In this document: positions 12,082-22,389 of the stretch, in pieces
Layout of the letters: every line of letters begins with the position of its first letter
How positions within the stretch are numbered: the first letter of the stretch is position 1
DNA from: Apostichopus japonicus
Taxonomy: Eukaryota > Echinodermata > Holothuroidea > Aspidochirotida > Stichopodidae
Length of the DNA stretch: 64,000 nt
Assembly: GCF_037975245.1 (NCBI RefSeq)
Contig: NC_092566.1
Location: 9,652,001-9,716,000 of the forward strand
Reading direction: 5' to 3'
The notes under the pieces: model-generated
Seen by the model: the letters and a program-made list of their open reading frames with translations, nothing else
The model's database searches: none
Told to the model about the DNA's origin: nothing
Made by a program: the position numbers and the translations under genes

Positions 12082-12440
12082 CGATGGACTTGTGACAAAG
12101 CCATGAAACTCTGATCTTACCCCAAATAACCAATATCTGCATGCAGTTAGGTCAGCCGTGTCCAGCCAGCATCCTAACAACGGACTTTATACATAGCCAT
12201 GAAACTGCGATCTTAGCCACTCCCAAATAACTAGTATTTGCAGGTAATTATAGTCAGCTATGCCCAACCAAACGGTCTAACAATGGAGCCATGAAACTGC
12301 GATCTGAGCCGCTCCCAAATAGCCAATATCTGCATGCAATTAATGGTCAGATGTGCCCAGCCAATGTCCTAACAAGGACTTGATCCATAGCCATGAAACT
12401 CTGATCTTAGTCGCTCTCAAATAGCCAGTATTTGCAGGTA
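12010..12440 (+). repeat. Tandem array seeded from the terminal exon, ~5 units of ~92-103 bp
   Basis: Unit starts, marked by GATCTTA or GATCTGA, fall at about 12010, 12113, 12209, 12301 and 12403. Each unit carries TGCATGCAATTA...GTCAGC...GCCCAGCC...CTAACAA...GCCATGAAACT. The first unit is in frame with exon 10 of the EF-hand gene and supplies its last residues and TAA stop at 12079-12081. Later units carry stops and indels and look non-coding, so they form part of the 3' UTR or flank. Confidence 0.65.
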
Positions 12441-12565
12441 ATGATAGCTAGCTATGCCAAGCCAAATGGTCTAGCAATAGATGTGTTGTCTTATAGTTAC
12501 ACAACCATTAAATCAAGGAATTGTCCTAAAGCAGCAGCAGTTTTCCTTGTACTAAAAAAATTTGA

Positions 12566-12571
12566 AATAAA
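12566..12571 (+). terminator. Candidate poly(A) signal for the EF-hand gene
   Basis: AATAAA lies about 485 bases after the stop, beyond the tandem array. It is the first canonical hexamer I noticed downstream. No transcript evidence is available from sequence alone. Confidence 0.3.
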
Positions 12572-13630
12572 AGGGGAAAAAATTGAAACTAAACCGAAAA
12601 ATAATAAATTTAATCAAACCTTTGTGCCCCTTTCCACCAGCTTTCAAATGTTAGTAACTCAGTGCATTTCTTTCTTGAGAATTAATATTGTTTTCTGTTT
12701 TCCGGCTATTTTGGATAAATATGTTTCAAAAACTTATATAGTAGTTTATAATACTGGATGATCCATAACAACTTTTCAGAAATTAATATGCCAAAATGTG
12801 ACAGTTGGATAAGCTTCGATGGAAAATGTTGGTGTTATTTGTGTCTCAATATAACTTAAAATGACTTTATCAAGGCGTTGATACATGACAACAGCTGCAC
12901 TTATCTCTTATTCTTCTTCTTCTTCTTCTTTGATCAGAATGCTGATAATACGATCCCTAAAGTGGACTTCATCTGTTATATTCCATACTTTCTTAGTATG
13001 CCGGAACAGTGTAACAGAATAGTGTAACAGAATCATGGTAAGGAAGTATTCATATAGTACTCCATCCTCAATTCATATTCAATCCCTACTTTTTCTCAGT
13101 AAAGATTAAAAGTAAGCTCTGATTTAGCCAGTTAGTAGCTAATCACCTACCTCCCATTTCACAATTATTCCCATTGACATATACTTCCACTTATATTCAT
13201 TGCTGTATATATCTTAAATATCACTGTGATGTAAGGCCAGACGTTATGGCATTTCATTGTGCCATATGCATATGAAAACATTGATCATAACATATGGAGG
13301 ACTTTATATATTGTTATGCAAATTCAATTTGTTTGTGTCTGTATACCATGTTTACCATTCTAAGTATGTCGCTGAATTTCTTTATTTCCAAGCCACTTCA
13401 TGCTGATGATCAAGGTGCGGTTACGGTCAAGCATAATATAATTTTTGGTATGCAGCAAGTATTTTCTTGGATGCTCTGCAATTGACATCAATTCAGAGGT
13501 ATTCCTTTGTTGTGTGGTGGAAAACTTTTGCATTCAAAGATATTTCTACTGGTCTTTTGTTTACAGCTATTGGAATGTTTTTTTGATTATTAAGTTTGAT
13601 TTGCTGTGTGTCTACTGCATGGTGTTATAA
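12572..13630. other. Intergenic, nothing recognised
   Basis: AT-rich sequence with a short (TTC)n tract near 12908-12930 and no supported gene. Open frames here are short, cross simple sequence and show no recognisable domain. Confidence 0.5.
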
Positions 13631-13635
13631 GGCTG

Positions 13636-14350
13636 ATACCAAGAAGCCCTCAATAACAGTGGTTACAAACTCGGAATTCAAAAAAAACATTAACAAAAAC
13701 GACAAAAAAGAAACGCAGCCCCAAAACAATTCGGTACCACCCCCCCCCCCCCTTTTGGCAAACATCTGGCAACCAATATCAGCAAACTTGTTTTTCAAAA
13801 TTAGAATGAAGAATTCCCAGCAAATAACAAAATACACAAGATTTTTAACAGAAATACAGTTTAACTGAGTTATGCCAAATATGTAAAATGACGCTCACCA
13901 CATATCATCAACAACCAGAACAGACCACCAACCAAACAATGCAATTGTAGAATAAAAGAACAATGCCCCCTTAAGGGGAAATGCAGGGATGAGGGAGTTT
14001 GTGTACCAGGCAAGTATCACAACACAAGACAGCGGTGACACACAAACGTACGTTGGATTTTGTGCAACTGAATTTAAGACATGGTACAACAACCATAAAA
14101 GCTTATTCACACAACAACACAAAAGAAACGAAACTGAACTAAGCAAACAGATCTGGGCACTCTTGGACAGACAAATCAATTTTGAAATTAAATGGAAAAT
14201 TTGGAAACAAGCCAGACCATACAGCAGCACCACAAAAGGTTGCAACCTATGCTCACAGGAAAAATATTTCCTTATCTATAGACCCCTTGAATCAAGGCTA
14301 ACCAAAGGCTCTCAATAAATGTCGAATAACAGGCATTCAAGAAAATGCTA
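13636..14350 (+). pseudogene. Penelope-like element fragment (RT tail plus GIY-YIG endonuclease)
   Basis: Conceptual translation across frameshifts gives the usual order at the end of a Penelope-like polyprotein: ATNISKLVFQN, then HKIFNRNTV, then a Cys-rich link CNCRIKEQCPLKGKC (near 13940), then a GIY-YIG nuclease region FVYQASITT...TYVGFCATEFKTWYNNHK...NETELSKQIW (open frame 13989-14318). Such nucleases nick DNA for target-primed reverse transcription. The link and nuclease lie in different frames, the RT tail has in-frame stops, and the usual catalytic Arg after FKT is Trp here. This is a dead, 5'-truncated copy; most of the RT is absent. A poly-C run at 13741-13752 interrupts it. Confidence 0.8.
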
Positions 14351-14666
14351 TCTGCATACCAAATGCACAAACACAAAATTCAAACGACACACTTTTAAAC
14401 TCAGTTGCAAATTAGCACCTGACGAGTTAGAAATCAGGAGACAAGCTTGTCATGCCCTAGTCAAGAAGTGCGCCGTTATGTTCTTATTCTTATGATATAT
14501 ATATATACATATATATATATGTATAGATAAATATATGTGTTTCTGTATACATTTTTTGTCCACAGATACCTCAGTTACCAAACCTACCGGAGTTTATCCT
14601 TTTGAAGATGGTATATACACTGTATTTTGAATAACATGATCTTCAGCAAACTGTTAAGACTATAGC

Positions 14667-15092
14667 CAGGGGGGTCGGAGCTGGGGGGCATTTGGGGCAC
14701 GTGCACTCCCCACCCACTTTTTTTCCAAAATAGAGAATGCGCCCTACTGGCAAATAAAATGTGCCCCTTTGATGAAGAACTGTCTTTTGGATATCTTAAG
14801 GCTTTGTTAATTTAAATATTTTATTTTAATTATTTATTTTTAGTCTGTACATGCTATTTTTAAAATGGCATCCCATATCTTTTTGTAGCACAGTTAAAAC
14901 AATCTCTATAAATCAAAAATCAATGTTGCAGTGTACCATAATAGTATTGATAGCAGACTAACACATCATATACATCTAAGCGATATGACATGTGTCAGTT
15001 TATAGCATAACGAATGGTGATTGTGGGCTGCGAAAGTGCCCCTCTGATGTTGTGCCCCCCCCACTTCTTGGAAGCTTCTCCCCCCCCCCCTG
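14667..15092. mobile_element. hAT-type miniature element, 426 bp
   Basis: It starts CAGGGGGGTCGGAGCTGG and ends GCTTCTCCCCCCCCCCCTG, an imperfect inverted pair. Identical 8-bp flanks ACTATAGC lie at 14659-14666 and 15093-15100. The interior contains GTGCACTCCCC and GTGCCCCCCCCA words like those of 4438-5045 and no transposase, so it depends on an element elsewhere. Confidence 0.85.
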
Positions 15093-15100
15093 ACTATAGC

Positions 15101-16720
15101 CACGGGGTAAACCTCGCTGCTCACCATACTTTCTGGCCTAGTGTCTTTAACTGCAACTCTAAGAAAATTATTAAAGTTTTGTTGTGCAATCAGTATTGCG
15201 ATTGTACTTATGTTGGAGAGAATTTGTCATCATAGCAGGGAAAAACTAAAATAGATATAATAAGAATAACAAATTTTGACATCCTCCCAATTTGCAGATA
15301 AAAGTTTAAACAGCAATTTATGTTATTGTCAATAAGATAGCCCCCAATCCCCTGATAAAAAATGCAAAACACATTTTCAATAACTGAAAAGTGAACCTGC
15401 CACAGGACTGAATAAACAAGTTTTCTGGTTGTATAAATTTTTTGTGTAAACAACGACCATGATGAGTAGAAAGATCGTTTTTTTTTACTAATTGCAGAAA
15501 TAAATAAAAAAAATAAAAACGATTCCCCCCCCCCATTATAATCAAGATATACACCTTTAGAGTTCAGTAATCTTTAAGTCAGTGACTTTTGACCTCATCA
15601 GTATGATGGTTTCAGGAATTAAGCGTATTGCAGTTAAAATATTATGTTGCTAGTCAAATTTTCTTTTAAACAGGAGAAACATTATTATATTTTGTGTTTT
15701 GTGTTCACCTTTAGTGATATTTTTCTTACTCCTTTCTCTTAGTTTCTAGTTTCTTTCCTGTTTTTTTGTTTATTCATTTATGTTATTTTATTGATTTATT
15801 TATTTTTTTAGAAGAGTGCTATTTAACTTTGTCTTCAAGACTCTTTATTTGCTCAGTGGTGGTACAAGTTTTTATTTTTTTTATTTTTATAGTTATATCA
15901 GTACTGCAAATATAGAATATGTGTTATACTATCCAAATTTATTTGTTTTCTTTCCAACCCAGCTCTAGTGTTTACCCCTTGGGAAGGGAGAATGGGAGGG
16001 TAGGTAGTAGGCCTATAGCTATGCCAGGGCACAGGGGAATTTCCCCTCCCCGGATTGGGGTTCACTATGCTAAACTTGCTCCTCTTCTAGCTCAAAATCT
16101 AAACGGTTGTTGATATGGAAATTTGCAAGTGCCATGAGAGGCCAACTTTGGCTTCAGCTATCATGTGGTGGGTAGGAAATGCCAGTTGAAAACTTCTATC
16201 TATGCTCTGGTGGGCCTTGAAAGTTTAGTGTGTAAGTGTATGGAACGATTAATTGTGGTACGACCGTATTAAGCAGCTCTATATTTTAGAATCAGCATTT
16301 GTAAAATCTTGTCAAAAGATGGTAAATTTTTTCCTCACTGAAAGTATCCTAACATTCACTCGCTCGGTTATAACGCAATTCCCTGCTTAATATGTTTTTC
16401 ACCATAAGCTTGCTCTTGGCCACCATACGTGTCCTTGCTGTTGAGATGGGTAATGAAAGAACCCGTTTACCTCTGTATACAAAAAAAAAGGAATTTACAA
16501 TGAACTCCACTCATTAGTCTCTGCGGTATTAATGTAACAGAAGGACACATCCACAGATTGAATAACACTGGTAGATCAAATCGGTTATTCAACTGTTTGA
16601 ATTTGTGTCAAATAGCTAGGACCACGTACAGTTTAATGAGACAAATTTGTTATGGTTATACACACCCGGTTATTTTCATTTTCTTCAGTTTGATTTGTTT
16701 GAACTGACTAGCTAGGTAAT
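15101..16720. other. Intergenic, nothing recognised
   Basis: Low-complexity T-rich stretches (15700-15900), a poly-C run near 15526 and no supported gene, RNA or further bounded transposon. Confidence 0.45.
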
Positions 16721-16723
16721 ATA

Positions 16724-16981
16724 CGAAGCTCTAGAGGGGACATGGTAAAAAGTTTTTTTTTTTAATACGTACGTAATATTTACTACGTACGTAATACAAC
16801 CACGTAGGGCTATGTACATGATATTTATTACGTACGGGATCTGTATTACGTACGTACGTGATGATTAATACGTACGTAACATTATCACGTACGTACGTGA
16901 TCATTATTCCGTAGGTACTGTACGTAGTATTATTATTACGTACGTAATAATTGTTTTTACCATGTCCCCTCAAGAGCTTCG
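16724..16981. mobile_element. TA-flanked miniature element packed with ACGTACGT palindromes
   Basis: The terminal inverted repeats are CGAAGCTCTAGAGGGGACAT and the reverse complement of CGAAGCTCTTGAGGGGACAT, about 28 bp each and extending through GGTAAAAA. A TA dinucleotide borders each end (16722-16723, 16982-16983), as in Tc1/mariner-type elements. The 190-base interior is a series of TACGTACGTA words separated by AT-rich spacers (for example 16785, 16853, 16890, 16938), so the whole element can fold into many hairpins. No protein is encoded. Confidence 0.7.
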
Positions 16982-17634
16982 TAGTAATAATACTAACTAG
17001 TTTGTTTATCCACATCCCTCCAAAGTAATTCAAGTCCATCTCATATCAGATATGCTTTTCAAATATGCGGCTGTAAGTTCACGACATACGACACATAACA
17101 ACAATCCGGGTAAAATTCGCGTCCGGGTATATAACAACTTTGTCAGGGGATTTTGTCTACACAGCTACCGCATCCGTATTACGCAGAAAGTGTTATATTC
17201 GGGTTTTTACTCCTGCAAATTTTTACAAGATTATTTACCATATATATTATAAAGTTAGCCTACTTAAGTAGAAGATGGGAAAAAATACATACGGGTAAAA
17301 AATAGCTTCCTAGCTAGGCTAAACGTGAAAGCATATAGGAGGTCTAGCCTATACGAAGAACAGTGCGTTGGAAGTTGTTGCCAAGAGATACACTATAAAA
17401 ATAGCCTCTAAAAACGAATTTGAAAAAGGTTTGGTAAACAGTATTTCATTTTATCACGTTATAAATTGAATTGTCAAGAATGGAACGTCTTTGGAAAACA
17501 GCCATGAAAATGTGACGGTTAGTAGCGGAGCCAGTCAGTAGTCACAGTGTAATACACCGTGTGACCAAGTATACAACCGGGAAGGGGTGTCAAGAAACTT
17601 TTAGGGTGCTTTTGCAGTGTTTAATCTTCAAAAT

Positions 17635-17790
17635 TGATCTCGACGTCCGGATCAGATCCTGGTCTCTGCCAGCATCAAACTAGCTAGGAGGATCAGATCC
17701 GGATCTGAACTGCGTTTACAGTACAGCCGTGATATCGACGTCAGGGTCAAATCCTGACGTCGAGATCTGATCCTGGATCTAGTGTAAACA
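17635..17790. repeat. GATCAGATCC-rich inverted repeat
   Basis: Multiple copies of GGATCAGATCC, GATCCGGATCTGA and TCCTGACGTC in both orientations, ending GATCTAGTGTAAACAC. A related, shorter cluster (CAAGGATCAGATCC, CTGATCTGGATCTTGT) lies at 48345-48465. It looks like a small foldback element; I could not fix its ends. Confidence 0.4.
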
Positions 17791-17980
17791 CACCCAAGTT
17801 ATTGTCAGGAGTTACATAAAAATCAATAGCATCGTACGGAACAAGCTTTCGACTTTTAATCTGTCGTCTTCGAAGACACTGGGCGATGATTGGCTTCGCA
17901 AAAGCAATACTATATCTCCATTGTATTGTGTCATATATGCTAAACTGTTTAAATCGCATACATGTATATCATGTTTAAAT

Positions 17981-18047
<67 letters not shown>
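17981..18047. repeat. (CA)n-(TA)n microsatellite
   Basis: About 14 CA dinucleotides pass directly into about 20 TA dinucleotides. The alternating purine-pyrimidine CA block can adopt Z-DNA and the TA block is prone to cruciform extrusion. Length is likely polymorphic. Confidence 0.9.
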
Positions 18048-18051
<4 letters not shown>

Positions 18052-18400
18052 TAGAAGTTTACACTGAGATGTCCTATCCACCATATGATAGCTGATGGCT
18101 TGGGCTATCACACCACATTCAACTTTTGCCTCCATGACAGTTAAGATTTTGAGCTTTAAGAGGTCAAAGGTTAGCATATAGTACTTCGATCCCAACCCAG
18201 CTCTTGCTGCGGAATCTTCTTGTTTCACCCAGGATTTTCCAAAATGCCTTATATCACTTTCAATCCTTCAGATGTTTAGACTATTAGTAGTTTATTTAAT
18301 CCTCTTCAACACACAAGCATTAACGTGGACTGAATATGACTCAAACAAAAAATGACAACTAAGTACAGTATAGGTCAATATAGGACTATTACCCTGCGCA
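18047..18400 (+). repeat. Dispersed repeat R2, copy 1
   Basis: This is the first of six copies (others near 22299, 23994, 25219, 57640 and 59010) of a ~300-350-bp unit. Landmarks are CCACCATATGATAGCTGATGGCTTGGGCTATCA, TTTGCCACCATGAC, CTGCGGAATCTTCTTG and TTTAGACCATCAGTAGTTTA, joined in that order. All copies have the same orientation and lie near the receptor genes. No coding capacity is evident, and I do not recognise a known class. Confidence 0.6.
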
Positions 18401-18699
18401 CGTACACTATATCTGTACGTAATTAGTTTCCACGAACCATTAGTAATCACGGGAATCCTTTTTAACTCGAGTAATAAACTCGACAATTCGAAAAAGAAAG
18501 TTCTAGTATATGGGGGATTGTTAACCATAAAAACCAGAACGTGTAAATGCATTTTGGTTTCGATGATGTAACATGAGCAGTTTTCATCATGAATCTGACG
18601 TAATGTACAGTGAGGGTGTACAACATATTCGAGCCTAGTAAAACAGTGTGGTGTGACAAACAATAAATTCACAATGACACAGGCTGTCCTGAAATGACC

Positions 18700-19835
18700 A
18701 TTCACCTCAACAACAGGCTTCTTGTACTAAATGTGTTACATCAACATACTAAATATGACATCTGTCCTTGTTGAAATATTGTTGAAAACATGGTTTCCAC
18801 AATTTAGACCCTGGTGAACTTAAACGACAATTGACCTCCGCCTAAAACAATAGGCTTCTTGTACTCAATGTGGTACAAACATACCACATATGTGATCTGG
18901 CCAAGGATGGAGCTATAGCTCCATGGTCCAAGCTTCTCTTGCAATATTATGTTTAGGAAGGTGCGTCAGTGTAGAGAGACATGTGGTACGTGGGGAGGGG
19001 AGTAACTTTTTAGCGTTTGTTCACTTTTTTGACCTACACCAAAATCAATATGCTTCTTTTACTCAATTTTAAAACACCTTACCTAGTAGGAGATCTGCTC
19101 AAGCTTCCAATATTGAGATATCATGTTAACAAGGTTTTCACAATTTGACCTCTGTTGACTCCATGCAAATGCAAATGACCTTTGACCCCCACCAAAAACA
19201 ATAGGCTTCTTGTACTAAATGTAGTTCATATACATATTGAATATGAGATATGCCCAAGCTTACCTTCTTGAGATATCGTGTTTACAAGGTTTTTACAAGT
19301 TGACTTTTGGAGACCCCGAATGACCTTTAACCTTCACAAAAAACAGTAGGCTTCTTGTACTTAAATGTGGTTTACCTACATACCAAATACGAGATCTATC
19401 CAAGCTTTGCTTCTTGAGATATTATGTTTACAAGATTTCTAGAATTTGAACCCTGATGACACCAAATGATCTTTGAACTCTACCAAAAACAATAGGCTTC
19501 TTGTACTTAATGTGGTTCACATACATACTAAACATGAGATCTGTCCGAGCTTTGCTTCTTTAAATATGGTTACAAAGTTTTCACAATTTGACCCCTCGTT
19601 ACCAAAAATGACCTTTGACCTCCACCAAAAGCAATAGGCTTCTTGTACGAAAGTGATTCACCTACATACCTAATAAGAGAACGGTCCAAGCTCTGCTTCT
19701 TTAGATATCATGTTTGGAAGGTTTTTACAATTTGACCCCTTTGACCTCAACTAAAGGCAAAAGTTAATAATGTACTCTTACACACAAAATATGAGATCTG
19801 TCTAAGCTTCCCGTCTTGAGATATCATGTAGCTGG
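18700..19835 (+). repeat. Tandem array (~7 units of 137-160 bp) with DR1-type motifs
   Basis: The marker AATAGGCTTCTTGTACT recurs near 18711, 18848, 19047, 19197, 19342, 19491 and 19632. Between markers each unit has CATACCAAATATGAGATCTGTCCAAGCTT, GAGATATCATGTTTACAAGG, CACAATTTGACCCC and AATGACCTTTGACCTCCACC in variant forms. The last word contains TGACCTTTGACCT, the complement of AGGTCA-A-AGGTCA, the consensus DR1 element for RXR/HNF4-class nuclear receptors; perfect or near-perfect copies are at 19176 and 19609. Whether any is bound is unknown; repeat origin is sufficient to explain the clustering. Confidence 0.7.
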
Positions 19836-20156
19836 GCGTCACAAACACACGCACATACATTCGAGCATGAATGCATAGTTTACGATTATCATCGAAACCA
19901 AAAGGGACATACTCAATGCAATACTGGCACGTACAAATTACGAATCAACACATCTACTTCCTTTCTTATCTTGTCTGGTTTATTTTAGGTTCCTTGTTCC
20001 TCGAATTGCGTGCTTAACATGCATTCAAATGTGTATATCATAGAGTAGCGTTATATCCGTATGTATTCCAATGGATAGTTCAGTGGTAGCATAGCCTATA
20101 CATTAACATTTGACTTATTTAAAGACTTATCGAAAGCTCCATGTTGAGTCATTCAA

Positions 20157-20575
20157 CTATTTACTGTCCGCAACCTTCCAGCTCGCAAAAAGTGGTCAAA
20201 GTACCTTTCTGTCAGTGGGGTCTTACTAAACCTCAACTCCAACACCCACCTCCACAGGTGTTCAAAGTAACTAACATTTTGAATGTGGTCAGAATACAAA
20301 CAATAAGTTTTATATGAAATGAATGAAAATTGATTCAACATACGGGCTTTATATACAATTCAATCGTTGCATGCATGTTGAAACGGAACAATGGGTATAG
20401 CGTACCGTATATGCCATCAGTACTGTCCGCAACTATCCAACTCGCAAAAAGGGGTCAAAGTGCCTATCTGTGCGGTCTTACTAACCCTCAACTCCAACAC
20501 CCACCTCCACAGGTGTTCCCAGTAAGTAACATTTTGAATGTGGTCAGAATTTAAAAAATAAGTTTTCTATGAAAT
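20157..20575 (+). repeat. Direct repeat pair (~160 bp each) beside the first receptor gene
   Basis: Copies at about 20160-20321 and 20416-20575 share ACTGTCCGCAAC, AACTCGCAAAAAG, CTCAACTCCAACACCCACC, CACAGGTGTTC and ACATTTTGAATGTGGTCAGA. They are separated by about 95 unique bases. They sit within 520 bases of the 3' end of the minus-strand receptor gene and could fall in its 3' UTR. Confidence 0.7.
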
Positions 20576-20679
20576 TGCTTTGCCAAAAGTGTAAAACAAA
20601 GGACGCTTAAGAATTTAATTGTTGATTACTGAGCAGTTAAATGACAGGGAGTTCTAGGTGTCACGTATGACAATCGGCT

Positions 20680-21990
20680 TTAAGTGTTCACTTGGCCTGG
20701 TATCATGCAATAATCATTTTCATCTTCTGTTATAGCTACGTCAACGTGATCTGCAGATTGATAAACAGTGTTGTAATGTAAATCTGTCTCTGCTGGAATA
20801 ACGGTTTTATTTTCGTCACCGGCCTTCGATGAAATCTTCCTGGCTTTCAAAAGATCGAAAAGTTTCCAAAGAAGTAGTATCGCAATTATGAAACTAGAAG
20901 CCGTAATAACGACAATAAATGGTCTATTTGAGTATAGCAATGTTCGTTCTTGTTTATCTATTGTATCAGTGGTCTCTCCGGCATATATAGTGGCAGTAGA
21001 CCAATCATTCTGATATCCACTTCCAGATGTTTGCGTGATCAGATGCGCACTCGCTGTCGCAATTTGCGTGTCGTAGGTGAAACAGACCACAATTTGGATA
21101 CCGTGGCTACCAGCGAAATTTCCATTGATATCAATCGATGTGTGTCCGATCGATTGATAGATATCAATATCTATATTACTTCTAATCGATTGATTATGAG
21201 TCGCAGGATCAAGAATATTGCCATCCGAGGAATATACCTCCCAGTACATCATGCGAGGAGGGTAACTTCTACATTGGAACTGTAATAATTTTGAGACGTT
21301 TGTAAACTGTTTTGGTAATATTTCGATCCGAAGTGATTGTACCTCTATACCAGTTACCTTACATGTTTCATTCCAACCACCGTTAGGTGTATCCTGTCCA
21401 CAAGAGAGCTGACTCCGTCTGTCGCCGACCGTCATTCTGAATGTGTTACTGGTCAATGACAGGTCCGTCTGACCAGTGGTTCTCCAACTGTTACCATTAC
21501 CAATACAAATTAGATTTGCTCTCTCTTGCAAAATACCAGTGTCGCCGATAGTTGTCTCACATAACACTAAATTTGCCCGACGAATTTTGAAACTGCGACT
21601 CACAGTGTAGGAATAATACGCTCCGTTTGGAAGTTGGTATGAAATATTTTGATAAATAGAGTAATTTCCCTCAAAGATCGAGTCTTTGCACTGTTGAGAA
21701 AAATATAAACCGATGTCACCATTTGCTTTGAAAGCTTCCTTCAAAACATTTTCGTCTTTAAAGAGAATCATATGAGATGATGCATAAGTTACACTCTTGC
21801 ACGAAATAAAACAACTTCCTTCCCCATTCACAACTGTATACTCTAAATAACCGGTCTGAAACACGGGCGATCCGGCACCGAACACATTTATGGATGGTAT
21901 CACGAGTGATTGAGTCACATTGATCACAAACATGCATAGCCCTAGTGCGAAAGTTAGACACATTTTGACCGCGGATTGATCTACTTCCAT
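20680..21990 (-). CDS. Intronless Ig-like type I membrane receptor, 436 aa (paralogue 1)
   Basis: A single open frame. The signal peptide is residues 1-28; Met10 is an alternative start that would leave a more typical signal sequence. The ectodomain is 29-357, with Cys at 60, 64, 101, 144, 162, 197, 210, 240 and 303. The membrane-proximal part is Ig-like: LQFQC240RSYPPRMMYW and, about 60 residues on, VVC303FTYDTQIA, fitting B- and F-strand cysteines. Asn glycosylation sites include NYS, NIS, NET, NVS and NQS. The membrane segment is 358-380. The 55-residue tail has tyrosines 406, 410 and 427; LHYNTV fits the ITIM pattern and YCMI a YxxI sorting or docking motif. Compared with the other paralogues, the second cysteine of the first domain (GNYTC) is missing. 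It is probably a plasma-membrane receptor, perhaps immune; the ligand is unknown and I cannot name the family. Confidence 0.85.
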   Translation of the reverse strand: MEVDQSAVKMCLTFALGLCMFVINVTQSLVIPSINVFGAGSPVFQTGYLEYTVVNGEGSCFISCKSVTYASSHMILFKDENVLKEAFKANGDIGLYFSQQCKDSIFEGNYSIYQNISYQLPNGAYYSYTVSRSFKIRRANLVLCETTIGDTGILQERANLICIGNGNSWRTTGQTDLSLTSNTFRMTVGDRRSQLSCGQDTPNGGWNETCKVTGIEVQSLRIEILPKQFTNVSKLLQFQCRSYPPRMMYWEVYSSDGNILDPATHNQSIRSNIDIDIYQSIGHTSIDINGNFAGSHGIQIVVCFTYDTQIATASAHLITQTSGSGYQNDWSTATIYAGETTDTIDKQERTLLYSNRPFIVVITASSFIIAILLLWKLFDLLKARKISSKAGDENKTVIPAETDLHYNTVYQSADHVDVAITEDENDYCMIPGQVNT

Positions 21991-22298
21991 GCTGATTCGA
22001 TGTTACAATTTGTTACAATTACAATTTGTTAATGTTCTCGGATGATTATAGTTAAGTAAGGAATCCGTGCGGCAATCACCTCATTTGTAAACAAACACTC
22101 GGTATGGTCAGTCAGTACACATTGCATGCAAATATATACTCCTATACCAAGATTGGACTAAGCAGACATTTGCCACTGTGGTTTTAAACAAAGCGATTTG
22201 TGTCGGAAGTAATATAACTGTATTACTTTAGACACCAATCGTTGTGCGCCGTACCCTACCATACAAGTATCGTATCACAATATCGTATCAATACTTTT

Positions 22299-22385
22299 AA
22301 ATCATCAGTAGTTTATTTCATCCTCTTCAGCATCCAAGCATCAACAAGAATGATGATGACTACAAAAAAAAAATGCCCACCAAAT
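22299..22385 (+). repeat. Dispersed repeat R2, copy 2 (3' part only)
   Basis: ATCATCAGTAGTTTATTTCATCCTCTTCAGCATCCAAGCATC and AAGAATGATGATGACT match the last third of R2. With copy 1 it flanks the 436-aa receptor gene on the opposite side, in the same orientation. Confidence 0.6.
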
Positions 22386-22389
22386 CCCT

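Noticed and set aside
17981-18228. 82-codon minus-strand frame ending in IYIYIY and CVCVCV
   Set aside because: It is a translation of the TA/CA microsatellite.
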